From Plasmodiophora brassicae (lineage: Eukaryota; Endomyxa: Phytomyxea; Phytomyxea; Plasmodiophorida), in the NCBI GenBank assembly GCA_036867785.1, contig CP145421.1, forward strand, positions 1,054,001 through 1,118,000: DNA of 64,000 nt, written 5' to 3'. Position 1 is the first letter of the stretch; each line of letters opens with the position of its first letter. The notes under the pieces were generated by a model. That model was not told where the DNA came from. It did not search any database and saw only the letters and a list, made by a program, of their open reading frames with translations. The translations under genes and the position numbers were made by a program. Below, piece by piece: positions 60,866-64,000 of this stretch.

Positions 60866-62849
60866 ATTGAGACGTCCCCCGCGTCAAGTCATATTCGGCC
60901 GCACGAGCAGATCTCCCAAGGCGGTACAGGCAGTTGACCTGTGCGGCTGTGTTTAATGAAGAATACGTATGTGTTATGTGTCGGAAACATTGCTTCCGTG
61001 CAGTAGAGAAGCTCTGGTGGCCGCTTGCTACATTGGCCGAATGGGACGCGACAGATGGCTTCTCGGTCTTCACACGGAGTTCGGCCACGGTGGCGTCGCT
61101 CTACCCTACGCTGGACGCAGAATGGACGGCCATTACCCTGAGAATTTCGGCAATTTATTGGTTACCGGCTGTCGCTTTTTTGCGGATGGCGCTCGGCGAC
61201 GGTCGTAGCGAGCACTGGTCGCCCCGGCTTCGTGCTCGTTGTGGACCGGCGGCTCGGTCGAGCTGCTGTGCATGTACCTGCATCATGCTGAGCGACATCG
61301 ATCATTCCTGCTCAGTGAAGGCTTCCTCGGTCATGAAACCTGCTCCTGGGACTGCGATATGTCAGGAAATTGTGGCCTGGGGGATCACCGTCGTCAGGTA
61401 CGACGGCGTGTCCAAGTGTGCTCAACGTTCACGTTGACGGTCATCTTGGCTTAGAATGTGTCGCGTTTGCGCCGATTCGTTCGCCTTCTCAGGTAGCGCT
61501 GGGACCTCCCTGATCGCTCTCGTTGTCGCCGCGCGCGCCAAACTCACGGTCGTCGTCGCGATGCTCCAGGTCCTGGGTACCGTGCTTTGTGGTGCTGGTC
61601 GCGCGGTTCGTGTCGCACTGCTCATGCATGTCGTCGACCTCTGGTTCATACCCGGGTGCGTCAACGTCCAAATTGCGGGACTTCTGACATCGTCATCGAT
61701 GTTAACGCGCGTCGCCAGGGTCGTCGGGTTGGCATGGTTTCAGTGAACTGAGACCGTAACGAAATCTTCCAAGCTTGTCGACAATCGGTCGCATGATTCA
61801 GGTGTGGATCTGCCTAAGCGTCGAATTGTTGCGACTGACGATACGTTGGCTGTAGTCCCACAGCGCCCCCACGAATGTCATCAAGCCAACTCACGAGGTG
61901 CCTTGTCAATGGTGCCCAGTTAAAGCGTTCGTACTAGCTCAGAGCGAACATCGGCGACTGGATGGTCGTCCGTGTCCTCTGCTGCGCCGTGTCGTCATTG
62001 ATCCACCGTCCGTCCAGCAATTGCGACATCCACCCGGTGGATATCTTCACGTTTGAATGGTCAATATCTCGGATAGCTAAGGTGGGCGGAATGTTTATAA
62101 ATCAGCGAAGTGACTCGGTCAGATATCGACGCCTTGCGAATAAGACCCGATCATCAATGGAGTAGATGTGGCGCCATCGAAATCAAGGACGTGGTGCTGG
62201 ACGCTGTCTGCCGGGCGACCTTCGAAATCGACGATCGTCTTTTCGACGCGTCCTGCAGCGCATCGAGAAGGCGTTATCGAAGATGACATCGAATACGAGA
62301 AGACATCGAATACGAGAACCCGCCCCTTAGATTGTGATCTTGGTCATCATGCTTTTGGCATGTGGGAAGCGTATGATTGTCGATCACGGTAGGGTGGAAG
62401 TCGTGGACAAACAGGCAATATATCGACTCGTCGGTTGTCATCTGTCGTCGACACTCACGCGCCTGCCATCGCGTTACCGTTTGCCGTTCCTTCGTATCGT
62501 CAGTTCATATTCGCGATCCAAGCGCAAACGGTGCACGCCCTGAACCGGCAGTCTCCTGTCCGTCATTGTCGATTGCCGATTCGCGTTCGCTATGACGTTC
62601 CGACAGGCGCCGCTTTCGTACGGCGCCATTATTCAAGAAAGCGACCGGGGACCGCTTAGGCATGCTCAGTCTGCTCTTCTCGACCTTAAAAGGCTGTGTA
62701 ATCTTTGTCTCTGCCGCCTTGTACTAGGCCTCAGCATCATCAACACCTTTCATGCCGCTTCGGGGCCGTCCTTGCAAGCGTTTGGCATCAGCTGCGCCAA
62801 CTACGTGTCGAGGGCGTACAAGATGGTGCCGATGTCATAGAGGTGGCAC
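60866..62849. other. Right flank, no gene supported
   Basis: Short frames occur on both strands. One on the - strand (61489-61671) is acidic, like the N-terminal part of the giant proteins, but the similarity is compositional only. A small direct repeat (GACATCGAATACGAGA) lies near 62285-62318. Confidence 0.4.
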
Positions 62850-63110
62850 GTCGACCTTACCTAGTGGAGACTAGGCCAGCGTTTGCCGAGCTTGACGACG
62901 AGTCCGATCGACCGATAATCCATTGGTCGAAAACACGCTGGTCATCCGGTTTGACACAGCGTGCGAGCAGAGTCTCGATTGCGAACGACGCCTGACCGTT
63001 CATCGTGAGGACGAAATGGCAGCCGTCGAGCAGCGCCTGACTCACGGCGACGATCGCAGTTGGCACGCGCCTCTGATCCCTTAGCTTGTGGCAGACGAAC
63101 CGGTAGCATG
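62850..63110 (-). mobile_element. LINE relic (reverse transcriptase fragment)
   Basis: Translation contains VSQALLDGCHFVLTMNGQ, matching VLQALFDGCHFIIALDGQ of LINE copy 1 between the Asp block and the catalytic ADD block. Only about 80 residues remain and the rest is absent on both sides. The same family, an old fragment. Confidence 0.7.
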
Positions 63111-64000
63111 CATAACCGCTCGCTTAGTTCACATTCTGTGGCGGGCCATGGCAAAGGGCGCTGGAGATGCTATACTATTATTACTGAGAGAGTTCCACCC
63201 AAACTGCGAATAAACACGGATTGTAGCTGGTGCATCATCCGCGAACAATGGCCGGAACGTTCGAACTGTCTGGCCTGGCCACGGTGGCCCTTGCCACTGG
63301 TGTTGATGTTAACAACGAGCTCGACCGTCGGTTCAAGCAACGACGCCTCGGATGATGCTCAGTATGGCACTGTCGAAGGGGGTCGTAAACCGCATGACTA
63401 TAATGATGCTGCCCATCGGCACCGTCGATGTTACGAGATGCATGTAGTGTTTCTGCGTGTGTGTATGTGATCAGCATGTATTGACATCTGCCTTTAGCGA
63501 CTTCTAAATGTACTGATGTGAATACAGCTGAAACATCATTATTGAGCCGACAAACGGAAGTTGAGAACAGGACGGGGCGAATGGTCACTGCCAGCGGCGC
63601 GATGGATGATGTTCGATCTATGGTGACAACGTTAATATGATGTGACTCTCCAAGCGACGCCGAGGACATCGACCAGCGTCAGAGCCGTGGCGCCAGACGG
63701 ACGTGCGCGTTCCGATCAGCGAATGCAGCGTGCCTGGCTAGCGCAGGTCGGATCGATAGATGAAGACGCAGGTCCAGGTGCGGCACGCAACAGGCCAGTT
63801 TGACCGGTCGATGGCTCTGGTCGGCGAGCCAACAACGCCAGCAGAATGGCGGACACGTGGACGAGATCGACCAGTATCCGATACACGAACACTCTCCAGG
63901 CTACCGGTTCACCTGTTGGAATGCATTAATCATGAGGGTCGTATCAAGCGAAATGACGGCGAGCAAATCGTACCCATGATCGTATCTCTGCTTTGCGGTC
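63111..64000. other. Right end, no gene recognised
   Basis: Only short unconserved frames. The composition is closer to average, with fewer R1 boxes than elsewhere. Confidence 0.4.

Noticed and set aside
60934-61437. 167-codon + strand frame as a gene
   Set aside because: No domain, no copy, and equally long frames occur on the other strand.

Overview
The window looks like nuclear DNA of a small-genome, GC-rich eukaryote, probably a protist. The left end carries genes with GT-AG introns of about 52-57 nt that can be checked by reading frame: a protein kinase at 8390-9533 with one 55-nt intron, and a membrane-protein gene or genes at 1208-6034 with many exons. There are no prokaryotic operon signals. 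No RNA gene was recognised. A plasmodiophorid or similar protist would fit the intron size and GC content, but the lineage cannot be fixed from this sequence alone.

Layout. 1-9.6 kb: host-type genes on the + strand, plus a segment (7427-8558) that is duplicated at 22583-23694. 9.7-13.1 kb, 24.2-26.6 kb and 38.3-41.0 kb: three copies of one non-LTR (LINE) retrotransposon family, all on the - strand and all 5'-truncated, plus a small relic near 63 kb. 13-22 kb, 26.7-30.1 kb, 43.7-44.7 kb and 54.1-56.4 kb: many copies of a long, GC-rich, apparently non-coding dispersed repeat (called R1 here). One R1 copy has been split by a 147-bp SINE-like retroposon with a (TAAAC)n tail and a 14-bp target-site duplication. 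Another part of the same copy carries a near-perfect 104-bp inverted repeat. Two short tandem arrays with a period of about 170 bp lie at 16.1 and 28.3 kb.

The most interesting content is a four-gene unit found as two nearly full copies, A (30183-38152) and B (44876-52630), and as partial or divergent copies at 16.8 kb and 56.6-60.9 kb. In transcription order (- strand) it encodes a Ulp1/SENP-type cysteine protease (C48), an unrecognised middle protein, an unrecognised giant protein of about 1340-1380 aa, and a USP-type deubiquitinase (C19). The genes are packed 16-60 bp apart on one strand. Between A and B lie an intact-looking tyrosine recombinase ORF (41115-43292) and the third LINE. Every large gene from 9.7 to 60.9 kb is on the - strand. 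I recognise no capsid, packaging ATPase, DNA polymerase B, DDE transposase or retroviral integrase in the unit, so I do not assign it to a named element class. A multi-gene mobile element carrying two isopeptidases, possibly moved by a tyrosine recombinase, is my working inference.

All boundaries of repeats and of multi-exon genes are approximate unless stated. Exon joins were judged by frame arithmetic and GT/AG dinucleotides only.
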